Both the position numbers and the translations under genes were made by a program. From the NCBI RefSeq assembly GCF_000426885.1, contig NZ_AUGF01000001.1, forward strand, positions 1-64,000: a stretch of 64,000 nt of DNA. Reading direction: 5' to 3'. How positions within the stretch are numbered: the first letter of the stretch is position 1; each line of letters starts with the position of its first letter. Below the pieces are notes generated by a model, which saw only the letters and a list, made by a program, of their open reading frames with translations, did no database searches and was not told the origin of the DNA. The stretch comes from Moraxella caprae DSM 19149 (GTDB taxonomy: Bacteria; Pseudomonadota; Gammaproteobacteria; Pseudomonadales; Moraxellaceae). This document shows, piece after piece, positions 8,295 to 16,526 of this stretch.

Positions 8295-11200
8295 TTACAA
8301 CCGCAGGGCGGTTTTAAACTTTTCAGGGTCACGGCTCATCATCACGACTAAGTTTTCTTGCCCTTGACTAGAATTAAGCGTGTCTAAAATCCGACTGGGG
8401 TCGTCCACAAGGTAAAAGTTTTGGTTGGCGTTGAAACTGGTGGATTGGGCAATTTTTTCGCTGGGGCTAGACAGCTTTGGTGCTTGGATGTTTGGAGCAA
8501 AGATTTGTGGCATACTTGCCCCCACCAATCCCCCACTTGAATAGCCCTGCAAGCCTTTAATGGCGTTCATTCCATAGTGGTTAAATTGTGCCAAAAATTC
8601 TTTTGCCCCTACTTGGTTGGTCATCTCTTTTCGGATAACAAATTCATCTCTATGAACAATACCTGCTGGCTCGTATTTTCCGCCTTTGCCTGTGTAGCCA
8701 CCTGTTGCATAGCCTTTACCGCCAAAAGCCGAGCCAAGCACGCCAGCCACCATTCCACCCCAGCCACCACCACCTGCCTTACCTGCGGTTGAAATGGCAT
8801 TAAAAATCATCTGTTTTAAAATCATTTGGGCGATTTCTCTAAAAAAGCTGGACGCAAATTCACGGAAAGCCTGTTCAGCCGACTTTGTGCCGTCCGCAAA
8901 AGCAAAAAATGCGTCTGTTAGCCCGTTGGTAATGCGGTCATTTAATTGCTCGGCGGTTGGTAAAAACTGTTGAAAACTGCTTTGAGCTTGGTTTAAGCCA
9001 TCAATAAATAGCCCTAATTTTTCCACCGAAAAGGCATCGCCTAGACTTTGGGCGAGTAGTTGGGCATAAGTCGCCATTGTTTGTAATTGGGGGTTGATTT
9101 CTGTATCAATCGCCTGTTTTTGGGTGTGAAATTCGTGGGCGGTCATGTTGGTGTTGTCATAGCGTTGTTGTAGAATATCAAGCTGTTGCTGTTTGCTTGC
9201 TTGCAGTTTGTCAAGCTCCGTCATGGCATTGTCGTATTCTGCCTTTAATTTTTCCTTATCAATAATCAAGCGGATTTTATGTTCAGCATCGGTCAACTCG
9301 GAGAGTTGCATAGGGTCAATGGCAAGCTCTTTTAAGGCGTTGATGTCGGCAAGCAAGTCATCGTATTTATGCTCTATGTCATGCATGGTTTTTTCATGCT
9401 CACTGACTGTCGCCCCCAAAAAGTCTTGTTCAAGCTGTTTAACCGCTCCCAATGCTCGCCCCAAAATCTCTGGGCGACGGGTCAGCTTATCTTGATACTC
9501 TTGCTCCGCCTTTTGCAAAAGCTCGGTTTCTTGGGCTGGCTCAAACCCTGCCGACTTAATGTCTGCCACCTGCTTTTCATAATCAGTTTTGAGTTTAATG
9601 GGTTCACTGGCATAGTAATATTCTAGCTCGGCTCGCTTTTCGGCTTGCTGGCGTGCAAGCTCGGCTTGCTTTTCGGCTTCTTCTTTGGCTTTTCGCTCTT
9701 GCTCTTTGATGATGTCGTTTTGGGCTTGGATATAAGCAAGATTTTGGCGTGCATCATGCTCACGGTCTAATGCTTCATCACCCCCAAACCATGCCGACCA
9801 CTTTGCGATTTTTGGGACATATTCACGCACTTCTTTGTTGCGAGCTTTACTACCCTTAACCTTACCTGTGCGAGCAAACTGAGACGCACCGCCACGCCCT
9901 GCATTATAGGAACGAATGGCATCTTCCCAGTTACCGAACTGTTCATAAGATTTTGCCAAAAACTCAATGGCTTTTGCTCCTGATTTTTTCAAATCAAAAC
10001 TGTCTTCTTTTGACATTTTCATGTCTGTGCGATAAGAACTGGTTGTCTGAAAGTAGCCCAATGCCCCCGTTGGGCTTTTAGCATACTGCAACCCCTTTGA
10101 CTCTTGCATCATTAAACCTGCCAAAAGCTCTGCTGGCACACCATGTTTTCTTGCCAAGTCTGCCAAGCCAGAGTTGCCATAAATAAGCCCCTGCACACGC
10201 TTTAATGCAATAATCTCATCTTTTGTATAGTTGTATTTTTTCTCATTTTTAACTTTTGATGTACCGCTTGATGATGAGCCACTTGACCCACCCATGACTT
10301 TCTTTTGCATGGACGGGTCTTGGTGTAATAGCTTCATCACCAAACCATCTTCAAACATGACTTCGCTAACCCAGCCACCTTTTTTATCATACCATTTTTT
10401 AACATCTTTGACAGGGACGGTGGTGGTTACTTCCGTGCCCTTCGCAATGGCAAAATCAAGCCCTTTATGAAATTTGGACGCACCTTCCACATTAATATTG
10501 CGATGACCATAGCCTGATGTCATGCGATAATCGGTCAGCTTTTTGCCCCCTGCCCGAAAGCGGTCAAGGTCGGACTGGGTAGGCTTTTTGCCGTCCGCAC
10601 GGCGAATGTCCAAGTGAGTCGCCCCAATGCCTGTATCGCCCACAATGCCCACCACTCGAGGGGCGGTAGATTTTTTGGCACTTGTGGTGCTGGGTTCGTC
10701 TTTTTTGGTTAATTCGGCATGTTTGTTTTGGGCGGACAAATGTCTGTCAATCAAGGCAATGTCGTCTTTGGTTAGGTCCGACCCTTTGGCACTTCTTGCT
10801 TTGGCAATGGCACTCGCTCGTTCTGGCTCAAACCCGTGTTTTTGAATAAGAGCATTGGTCATTTCAAGCTCAAAAATATCTTTTTTGGTCTGCTCCATTA
10901 AATCCTTATACTGCTTGGACAATTCGCCAATCTTGGCGGTGGTTTTTTCGGCGGATCTGCCAACATTGTCAAGCCCACTAGACAGTCCGTTGGTGGCAGA
11001 TGTAGCGGATAGGGTTTTGCCCTGATAAGCAGATAACACAGTGTTGGCGTTATCCAGTTCGGATTTGGCTTGCCCTGTGGCGTTAGCTTGTTTGTCAATT
11101 TTGTGCTTTAAGTCATCAGAGATAAAGCTAAGTTTGTTCATCTCATTAGCAAATTGCTCTGCTGATAGTGTGCCATTGTTGTAGGCTTGGATAAGGGCAT

Positions 11201-12662
11201 AGACTTGCTCTTTTTGTTCTTTGCTAATTTTCCAAAAGTCGTAAATGCTTTCGGTTGCCAAGATTTTTAAAGTATTAGATTGCTGTTTGTAGGCTTTTGT
11301 TAGCTCATTAATTTTATCCAGTTGCTCGGCGGTTTTGATGCGTTTTTGGGTTTCGGAGAGCTGATTGTATTCGTGTTTTAATTCCGCCACCGATTTTCTT
11401 TGACCATCAAGGCTTGTTGCGACATCGTCTGACGATTTTTTCATGAGCAGAAAGCCAGCGACAATGCTTGCCACCGCCACCCCAAGCCCAATCAAGCCAC
11501 CGCTTGCCGTCAGCATTCGTGATGCCATTGTTAGGGCATTGAGCCGTGTGGCGGTCAGTGCTGACACATCTGCCATACGAGCCAGAGCCATTTGATAACG
11601 AATGGCTTCGGCTTGCCCTGCAATAAATGCCACCGTAGTCGCCACCATTGATGCTGTCATTCGCCCTGCAAATACGCTTGCCACCACAATCCCTGCCTTA
11701 ACAAGTGCATCAAGGTGCTGACTGACAAATTGCAAGGCAGGTATTAAATTAACCGTCATGCGATTGCCCACGCCCTGCATTTCGTTGCTAAACTCGGATA
11801 TGGCGGATTTGGCTTTGAGTGCGTCATTGACGGTGGCTTGGCTTAAAATCGCTCCTGCCCTTTGTGCCTGTTCGCCATACTTACGAAAGCCTTCGCCCCC
11901 TTCGTTTAAAAGCGGTAAAAGTGCCGATGCCTCATCAGCGATAGACTCCATATAAAAAATCATTTCGTTTTCGGAAACATTGGCTTCTCTTAAACTGTTT
12001 ACATACAGCTGTAATGCATCCGCACCGCTTAGATGACGAAACTGCTCCGCCGTTACGCCCACCTGTGGGGCAATGGTTTCAAAAAAGTCTTGCAGTTCAC
12101 CGCCCCCAGTCGTCAAAAAGTCGCCCACCTTGTCTCTGGTGTCCTTAAAAATATCGGACAATTTGTCCATTTCAATGCCGACTGTCTTTGCACCCACCGC
12201 AAAATATTGAAACTGCTCCACATTCATTCCAGAGATGTTTGACAAGTTTTTAAGCTGTGCTGATTTTTCAAGGGCGTTCATACTGGCAGTCAAAAGTCCC
12301 CCCGATAGCCCAATCAAGCTCATAAAATGGGGCGTGAGTGAACGCAAGGACTGCTCCATTCGCTCATTGATATTGACCGTATTTTGCGTAGCCCTTGTGG
12401 TGTCGTTCATTGCTTGCCCAAGCCTTTGGGTTTGGCGGATTTCATCGGTCAAATCAAGGCTATCGCTTGCTTGTGCTAGGGCTTGCGATTGTTGATTGAT
12501 TGCGGTTGTGGTTTGGCTTGTCGCTTGGGCGGATTGGTTTTGGGCGGTGGTTGCCCTTTGCCCTGTTTGTGTGATGTTGCTTTGTAGGCTGTTTAATTGG
12601 TTGACCGCCCCTGCGACATCGGCACGAATGCGTAACGCCAGTTCTAGGTTATTGTTTGCCAT
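8295..12662 (-). CDS. Tape measure protein with M23-like and SLT domains
   Basis: The product is 1455 residues from ATG 12662 (MANNNLELALRIRAD, after GGAG). A glutamine/threonine-rich N-terminal coiled coil and a hydrophobic stretch (about 330-410) are typical of tape measures. Around residues 705-790 an M23 endopeptidase-like domain (GYGHRN, HKGLD) is present, but the usual HxH is HQD. Around 830-955 a lytic transglycosylase domain has the catalytic MMQESKG, the GALGYFQT and the RSYNAG motifs. The C-terminal third has long charged helices and ends with a glycine-rich region. It sets tail length and probably opens peptidoglycan during DNA entry. Confidence 0.88.
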   Translation of the reverse strand: MANNNLELALRIRADVAGAVNQLNSLQSNITQTGQRATTAQNQSAQATSQTTTAINQQSQALAQASDSLDLTDEIRQTQRLGQAMNDTTRATQNTVNINERMEQSLRSLTPHFMSLIGLSGGLLTASMNALEKSAQLKNLSNISGMNVEQFQYFAVGAKTVGIEMDKLSDIFKDTRDKVGDFLTTGGGELQDFFETIAPQVGVTAEQFRHLSGADALQLYVNSLREANVSENEMIFYMESIADEASALLPLLNEGGEGFRKYGEQAQRAGAILSQATVNDALKAKSAISEFSNEMQGVGNRMTVNLIPALQFVSQHLDALVKAGIVVASVFAGRMTASMVATTVAFIAGQAEAIRYQMALARMADVSALTATRLNALTMASRMLTASGGLIGLGVAVASIVAGFLLMKKSSDDVATSLDGQRKSVAELKHEYNQLSETQKRIKTAEQLDKINELTKAYKQQSNTLKILATESIYDFWKISKEQKEQVYALIQAYNNGTLSAEQFANEMNKLSFISDDLKHKIDKQANATGQAKSELDNANTVLSAYQGKTLSATSATNGLSSGLDNVGRSAEKTTAKIGELSKQYKDLMEQTKKDIFELEMTNALIQKHGFEPERASAIAKARSAKGSDLTKDDIALIDRHLSAQNKHAELTKKDEPSTTSAKKSTAPRVVGIVGDTGIGATHLDIRRADGKKPTQSDLDRFRAGGKKLTDYRMTSGYGHRNINVEGASKFHKGLDFAIAKGTEVTTTVPVKDVKKWYDKKGGWVSEVMFEDGLVMKLLHQDPSMQKKVMGGSSGSSSSGTSKVKNEKKYNYTKDEIIALKRVQGLIYGNSGLADLARKHGVPAELLAGLMMQESKGLQYAKSPTGALGYFQTTSSYRTDMKMSKEDSFDLKKSGAKAIEFLAKSYEQFGNWEDAIRSYNAGRGGASQFARTGKVKGSKARNKEVREYVPKIAKWSAWFGGDEALDREHDARQNLAYIQAQNDIIKEQERKAKEEAEKQAELARQQAEKRAELEYYYASEPIKLKTDYEKQVADIKSAGFEPAQETELLQKAEQEYQDKLTRRPEILGRALGAVKQLEQDFLGATVSEHEKTMHDIEHKYDDLLADINALKELAIDPMQLSELTDAEHKIRLIIDKEKLKAEYDNAMTELDKLQASKQQQLDILQQRYDNTNMTAHEFHTQKQAIDTEINPQLQTMATYAQLLAQSLGDAFSVEKLGLFIDGLNQAQSSFQQFLPTAEQLNDRITNGLTDAFFAFADGTKSAEQAFREFASSFFREIAQMILKQMIFNAISTAGKAGGGGWGGMVAGVLGSAFGGKGYATGGYTGKGGKYEPAGIVHRDEFVIRKEMTNQVGAKEFLAQFNHYGMNAIKGLQGYSSGGLVGASMPQIFAPNIQAPKLSSPSEKIAQSTSFNANQNFYLVDDPSRILDTLNSSQGQENLVVMMSRDPEKFKTALRL

Positions 12663-12708
12663 AGTTTTCTCCGACAAAAATAGGGCTAAAAAGCCCCATT
12701 TCTTAACT

Positions 12709-12906
12709 TCAATTTCTCAAATCTTTTAAATACTGCGTGGTTTGACTGCCACCATTAAAACCTAAATTAACCGCCTCAATGGTGTCGGCTTTTTGGGCGT
12801 GTTTATCTTTGATAATGGTGTGATAAAACAGCTCAATTTGTCTTTGGGTATAACCGCCAATCGCCCCAAAATGGTGTCCATTTGCCACAAGGGTCTGGAT
12901 AATCAC
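12709..12906 (-). CDS. Tail assembly chaperone, distal (T-like) part
   Basis: A 65-residue frame from GTG 12906; the same frame is open from 12975 and reads FFYEKRGKGGAKK…GW before that codon, without a start. It lies between the chaperone and the tape measure, where siphophages place the frameshift extension of the chaperone. The minus-1 frame of the upstream gene reads NALAGGRSISIF up to a T7 run (12966-12972). Removing one T would fuse it to this frame. So this is probably the second half of a G-GT pair, now separated by an indel. If not, it is a short separate protein using a GTG start. Confidence 0.5.
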   Translation of the reverse strand: MIIQTLVANGHHFGAIGGYTQRQIELFYHTIIKDKHAQKADTIEAVNLGFNGGSQTTQYLKDLRN

Positions 12907-12993
12907 ACCCCAGCCGATTGGCTTTTGGCTTGATTTTTTCGCACCGCCCTTACCACGCTTTTCATAAAAAAATGCTTATTGACCTGCCACCAG

Positions 12994-13380
12994 CTAAGGC
13001 ATTAGGCTTTCCATTTCGGTTAGGGTCAAACTGTCCAAGAAGTCGGCAGGTTCATCAATGCTTGCCAATAATAAGCCTTTTAAATCAGCAAATTCATCTT
13101 CAAAAAATGCCAAAACATCGTCCACCAGTACATCGTCATTGGCAGTCATCAATGTGGTAAATTTGGCAATAAATGGGGCGTAAGTTTGGCGTAAGTTTAG
13201 CCACTCTACAAAGGCGTATTCTTTGATTTTGATGGTTTTATCCCCAATCAGCAGGGACTGGTTGGGAAATAAAATGTCAAGCTCTTGGGCAAGCTCATCA
13301 TTTTGGCTTTGGGGTTGATTTTGGGCTTGTTCTTGGCGTTCTAATTGTGCCAATTCATCATCGGTTAGGGTTTTTGCCAT
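12994..13380 (-). CDS. Tail assembly chaperone (G-like)
   Basis: The product is 128 residues from ATG 13380 (MAKTLTDDELAQLERQEQ, after GAGCAG); it is acidic and mostly helical. Size, acidity and place between the tail tube and tape measure genes fit the tail chaperone that keeps the tape measure soluble and recruits tube subunits. It ends in MESLMP. The minus-1 frame over the end stays open and leads towards the next ORF, as expected for a programmed frameshift, although no classical slippery heptamer is evident. Confidence 0.6.
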   Translation of the reverse strand: MAKTLTDDELAQLERQEQAQNQPQSQNDELAQELDILFPNQSLLIGDKTIKIKEYAFVEWLNLRQTYAPFIAKFTTLMTANDDVLVDDVLAFFEDEFADLKGLLLASIDEPADFLDSLTLTEMESLMP

Positions 13381-13512
13381 TTTACTGCTCTTTTTTTGGG
13401 GTAAATGTCCCAAAATGGGACTTTTGATTAAATTTAAGTCAAAAGCGACAAATTGTCGGATTTGGGTTAGACTACCAAAAGCGAACTCAAATTCGCTTTT
13501 GGCTTTGGGTCA
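13381..13512 (-). promoter_or_regulatory. Spacer with attenuator-like hairpins
   Basis: The stretch holds an 11-bp stem, CCAAAAGCGAA/TTCGCTTTTGG (13480-13507), just after the tail tube stop, and a small GTCCCA/TGGGAC stem. It probably adjusts the ratio of the abundant tube protein to the chaperone. The GCGAA…TTCGC stem recurs at 28924 and 35196. Confidence 0.45.
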
Positions 13513-14265
13513 TCAATCCAATAACTCAATCTTACCATAACCACCCAAATCAGGGTCTTGTTGATAGACACTATCAAGCAGACATTTGCCCTGCAAGGTA
13601 ATTTCGCCCAAACTTTCGTCAATCAAGCCAAGATTGGCAAGTGGGGCAAACTCCACCTTGTACAAGTGTAATCGCTCACGGCTGTTATCCACCGTGTTGA
13701 TACTGTCCATTAACAGATAGACAGGCTTTGGTTTGACGGTAAGCACGGATAAATTTTTGCTACCACCATAGGTGTAATTGGCTTTTAGCGGTTGGGTAAA
13801 CGATGCCAAATCCAAGATTTCAATCACACCGCCCTTGTCCGAACGAATGCGGTAATGGGTGTTTTCGCTTAGGGTTTTACCGCCATTGTCGCTGATGACA
13901 AGGCTTGAAATTGCACCGTGTTCTAGCAAAATCACTCGCCCAGCTTCGGTCTGTGGAAACACTTCGTCCGTAACAGAGCCACCTGCTATTGTCTTTGTTT
14001 TGCCGTGTAGCCCAAGTGCCAAATTTTCGGCATCGGCATAGCGGATATTCATCTCAATGGAGATTTCAAGCCCTGTTCGTACCACCACCGAAGTGGCTCG
14101 CTGACCTGTGTAGTTGTCTTTACGCACTTCTTGCTCTTCATTGATAGATAGCGATACCGTGCCAGTATCACCAATCCAGCGAGCATCGCCACGCTTGCCG
14201 TCTCCAAGTGTTTCGGCAAGGTAAATCGCTCCTTGTCGGCTAAAATCTTTACGAACGGTTGTCAT
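13513..14265 (-). CDS. Major tail tube protein
   Basis: The product is 250 residues and starts MTTVRKDFSRQGAIYLAE. The beta-rich sequence, the length and the place directly before the chaperone and tape measure match tail tube subunits of transposable siphophages. An immunoglobulin-like middle segment (about 105-165, VISDNGGKTLSENTHYRI) could be surface-exposed. The start overlaps the end of the previous small gene by 17 bases, implying coupled translation. No contractile sheath gene is present nearby, in line with a non-contractile tail. Confidence 0.75.
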   Translation of the reverse strand: MTTVRKDFSRQGAIYLAETLGDGKRGDARWIGDTGTVSLSINEEQEVRKDNYTGQRATSVVVRTGLEISIEMNIRYADAENLALGLHGKTKTIAGGSVTDEVFPQTEAGRVILLEHGAISSLVISDNGGKTLSENTHYRIRSDKGGVIEILDLASFTQPLKANYTYGGSKNLSVLTVKPKPVYLLMDSINTVDNSRERLHLYKVEFAPLANLGLIDESLGEITLQGKCLLDSVYQQDPDLGGYGKIELLD

Positions 14266-14473
14266 TTAATAGCTCCTTTTCTTTGGTTTTGGGTTTGGTA
14301 GGTTCGGCTTTATCATCAGCTTTAAGCTCGGCAATGTCGTTTTTAATCAGCCAATCAGCCGTTGTCTGCGACACCGACAAAGTATCATTAGCTTGATAAG
14401 ATTGCCCTGCGCGGGTGTGGTTTTTTAATAAAGTAACTTGAATTTCAGTTACGGTTTGATTGGTTTGGCTCAT
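14249..14473 (-). CDS. Small gp38-like Mu-type virion protein
   Basis: The product is 74 residues from ATG 14473 (MSQTNQTVTEIQVTLLKNH), chosen because GGGAGA lies seven bases upstream. The first half resembles short Mu-phage proteins with a 'HTRAGQSYQANDTLSVS' beta-domain; the C-terminus is a lysine/glutamate-rich tail. Its place between the gp37-like gene and the tail tube is that of Mu gp38. Exact role unknown. Confidence 0.6.
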   Translation of the reverse strand: MSQTNQTVTEIQVTLLKNHTRAGQSYQANDTLSVSQTTADWLIKNDIAELKADDKAEPTKPKTKEKELLNDNRS

Positions 14474-14474
14474 A

Positions 14475-14909
14475 TTAAATCTCCCAGAGTTCAACGGCTG
14501 TTTTTATGCCGTATTGCCAAATGCCCTGTGTTTCGCTGATAAAACTTTCTGCCACAAAATACACTTGGGTTAGGCAGTCAGTAGGACGAAACTTTTTAAG
14601 GCTATTTCTAATATCATCAAGGCGTGCGGTGGTGCTTGTTGCTCCCCTAAGCGACCGAATGACAAGGGTTAATTGAATGTTAATCCGCCGTCTTTGGGGG
14701 CGGTCAAGCAGTGGAGCGTTGGGATAATTCCCACCAGACAACTCAGGCTCAGCAAATTCACTCCCAATATACTGCACCAAGATTTCCCCCAAAGGGTGTT
14801 TTAGGGCGTAACTGCTTGGACTGTCGGGCATTTCGCTGATTGCCAAATCTGTGATATGCTCACGCAATCGGCTAATGTAGTCATCAATGACGGTTTGGGT
14901 TTTTGACAT
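14475..14909 (-). CDS. DUF1834 (Mu gp37-like) protein
   Basis: The product is 144 residues (MSKTQTVIDDYISRLREHI…), with the family's central NYPNAPLLDRPQRRRINIQL segment. Mu gp37-type proteins are thought to act at the head-tail interface or in tail completion. Its N-terminal coding sequence matters for another reason: the spacer of the mini-CRISPR just upstream (14971-15002) is a diverged copy (24 of 32 bases) of codons 4-14 and would encode TQAIIDDYIN. The start ATG lies between that array's promoter and the gene body. Confidence 0.78.
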   Translation of the reverse strand: MSKTQTVIDDYISRLREHITDLAISEMPDSPSSYALKHPLGEILVQYIGSEFAEPELSGGNYPNAPLLDRPQRRRINIQLTLVIRSLRGATSTTARLDDIRNSLKKFRPTDCLTQVYFVAESFISETQGIWQYGIKTAVELWEI

Positions 14910-14937
14910 TGATTTTCCTAAAAATATTTGCTAAAAT
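14909..14937 (+). promoter_or_regulatory. Promoter of the I-F-like mini-CRISPR
   Basis: TTGATT (14909-14914), a 17-bp spacer, then TAAAAT (14932-14937) preceded by TGC (extended -10). The predicted start falls at 14943-14944, the first bases of repeat 1. It reads + while the surrounding late genes read -. Confidence 0.65.
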
Positions 14938-14942
14938 TTCTA

Positions 14943-15030
14943 CTTCTACACCGTATAGGTGGCTTAGAAATGTTGATATAATCGTCAATGATGGCTTGGG
15001 TTCTTCTACACCGTATAGGTGGTTTACTGT
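14943..15030 (+). CRISPR. Orphan type I-F-like mini-array, one spacer
   Basis: Repeat 1 (14943-14970) ends in the I-F 5' handle CTTAGAAA and keeps the ACCGTATAGGT hairpin. It aligns base for base with the common 28-nt I-F repeat as I remember it, with paired changes in the stem. The spacer (14971-15002) is exactly 32 nt. Repeat 2 (15003-15030) is identical over its first 20 nt, the part kept in mature I-F crRNA, and differs only in the last 8, which Cas6f would remove. No cas genes are in the window. The spacer resembles the start of the adjacent DUF1834 gene with 8 mismatches, four of them in the first eight bases. Confidence 0.85.
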
Positions 15031-15033
15031 CCA

Positions 15034-15055
15034 AAGGGCATATGCAATACGCCCC
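15034..15055. repeat. Host-type short repeat inside the prophage
   Basis: AGGGCATATGCAATACGCCCC followed by TAC resembles a chromosomal repeat at 47334-47360 (AGGGCAAATTGCAATTTGCC…CCTAC). It directly follows the mini-array and marks the boundary of inserted DNA between the gp36- and gp37-like genes. Confidence 0.5.
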
Positions 15056-15468
15056 TACGGGTTAAACCTACGCTTTGGTACTTTGACCAGCCACACTTGG
15101 TTTGGTTGGGGTTTTTGTGTGCTTTGAATACCGAGACTTAAATCTCCTTTTTGTAACTTTTCTAAGTCATCGTTGGCGGTCTTATAAGCCAATACCACCG
15201 CACTGGGCAAATCGCCCCCATCTGGACGGCGTAAATATAGGGCGTACCGCACCAAGTCCAACGCAATGCCTTTTAATAAATCTGATTTTTGGGTAAGCGG
15301 TAGAGCATACCGCCCCCTAAGATTGGCGTTAATTCGCTCGCCCACATCAGCAATCACTTCTTTGATAATGCCATCATTGATAACCTGTTTGCTTGGGTCA
15401 TCTTGGGTCAAAGAAATTAAAGTATCAGCAGGAATGAGCTTTTTGATCTGTGCTACGGTGCAGTACAT
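15055..15468 (-). CDS. DUF1320 (Mu gp36-like) protein
   Basis: The product is 137 residues, starting MYCTVAQIKKLIP, with the family pattern of a helical N-terminus, then GERINANLRGRYALPL and a second helical part. Proteins of this family are head-tail connector components in Mu-like phages. It lies between the capsid and gp37-like genes as in Mu. The last residues (VPKRRFNP) overlap the host-type repeat next to the mini-array, so the normal C-terminus may have been replaced when that DNA arrived. Confidence 0.78.
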   Translation of the reverse strand: MYCTVAQIKKLIPADTLISLTQDDPSKQVINDGIIKEVIADVGERINANLRGRYALPLTQKSDLLKGIALDLVRYALYLRRPDGGDLPSAVVLAYKTANDDLEKLQKGDLSLGIQSTQKPQPNQVWLVKVPKRRFNP

Positions 15469-15561
15469 TTTATCCCCTTATTTTGCTAAGTTTAAGCGGT
15501 CAGCTCAATCAAAGCATCGGGCTGAGTGCAGATTGACAACGGATTGGACTGGGCTTCAATG

Positions 15562-16494
15562 TCATAGCCTTTTGCCCATATTGCGTGGCTCAATCTTGGC
15601 ATACATTTCTTTGCCTAGCGTACCCACCGTTTCGTTATAGTTGGCAGGGGCGTACACGGTTTTAAACAGTCCGTCCACAATCGGCACAAGTCTTCCTATG
15701 CCTTCTTTGATATAGCGGATAAGTTTGCCATTTGTCCCCATGACTTCCACTTCGTATTCAATGAATTTAACTCCACCAAACTCAAAGCCGTCTCGCTTAT
15801 CGCCACCAAGTTTATCGGACGCTTCTGCATAGTTGGCATAGGCTTTTTGCACATTGGGGTGGGCGGTTAATTTGTCAAACATATCGGCAGAGCAGTAGCA
15901 TTTCCAATCTTTAACTATCGCACCGCCCAATTTCTTTTGAGCTTGGCGTTTGGCTTTGATGATGTTGCCCCGCACATCGGCATTGGGGTCATCAAGCCCA
16001 AGCGATTGGGTTAGTTGTTTAACGCCAAATTCTTTGTACAAGTCATAAATGACGGTTGTGCCGTCTGCATCGTAAATCACCCCATTAATCGCCCCAATGC
16101 GGTGATATTCTTGGGTGGCGATGATGTCATCTTTGAGCTCTTGTAGTTTATTGTTGATGACTTTGGATTGCTCATCACTTTCAGAGCTTTCGCCAAAGCC
16201 TGCTACGGTCAAATCATCAGGTGCAAGCTGAGTGGCTCTTGGCAAATGGGGAATTTCAAAGACACGGCGAACTCGCTTACCGTGTGTCTTTTTGGCAGGT
16301 TCGCCATTTCTTGAAGTATTTTCTACCAAGACCAATTTGCCATTTTGATTTTCTACCACGACAAATAAATGCTTGGTAGATTCCACTTTAAACAGTTTGC
16401 TATCGCCCAAAACGGTGGGCGGTGCTGGCAGGGTGTTGATTGCCTTTGTTAGTTCGGCAAGGGTAAATAGGTCTGATAAATTCATTGTCGTCAT
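15562..16494 (-). CDS. Major capsid protein, lambda E-type, C-terminus out of frame
   Basis: The 310-residue frame (MTTMNLSDLFTLAELTKAIN…) belongs to the lambda gpE-type capsid family, not to Mu gpT; features include YHRIGAINGVIYDADG and the FGGVKFIEYE loop. It ends at EPRNMGKRL, too early. The next frame continues GYDIEAQSNPLSICTQPDAL and stops at 15492, exactly the expected E-type tail. One extra A in the AAAA run (15570-15573 on +) explains the break. Either the capsid is truncated by about 23 residues or the assembly is wrong. The decoration protein gene lies 32 bases upstream. Confidence 0.82.
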   Translation of the reverse strand: MTTMNLSDLFTLAELTKAINTLPAPPTVLGDSKLFKVESTKHLFVVVENQNGKLVLVENTSRNGEPAKKTHGKRVRRVFEIPHLPRATQLAPDDLTVAGFGESSESDEQSKVINNKLQELKDDIIATQEYHRIGAINGVIYDADGTTVIYDLYKEFGVKQLTQSLGLDDPNADVRGNIIKAKRQAQKKLGGAIVKDWKCYCSADMFDKLTAHPNVQKAYANYAEASDKLGGDKRDGFEFGGVKFIEYEVEVMGTNGKLIRYIKEGIGRLVPIVDGLFKTVYAPANYNETVGTLGKEMYAKIEPRNMGKRL

Positions 16495-16526
16495 ACGATT
16501 ATCCTATGTTAAGTAAAAGTCAAAAA

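Noticed and set aside
13480-13507. Mu-like strong gyrase site in the prophage centre
   Set aside because: Only a palindrome is visible; nothing in the sequence supports gyrase binding.
14943-15030. Simple tandem repeat or tRNA-like element
   Set aside because: Unit and spacer lengths (28 and 32), handle and hairpin match type I-F CRISPR; no tRNA fold or CCA.
15469-15561. Known phage RNA motif downstream of the capsid gene
   Set aside because: The stretch reads as the displaced C-terminus of the capsid protein in another frame, which explains it fully.
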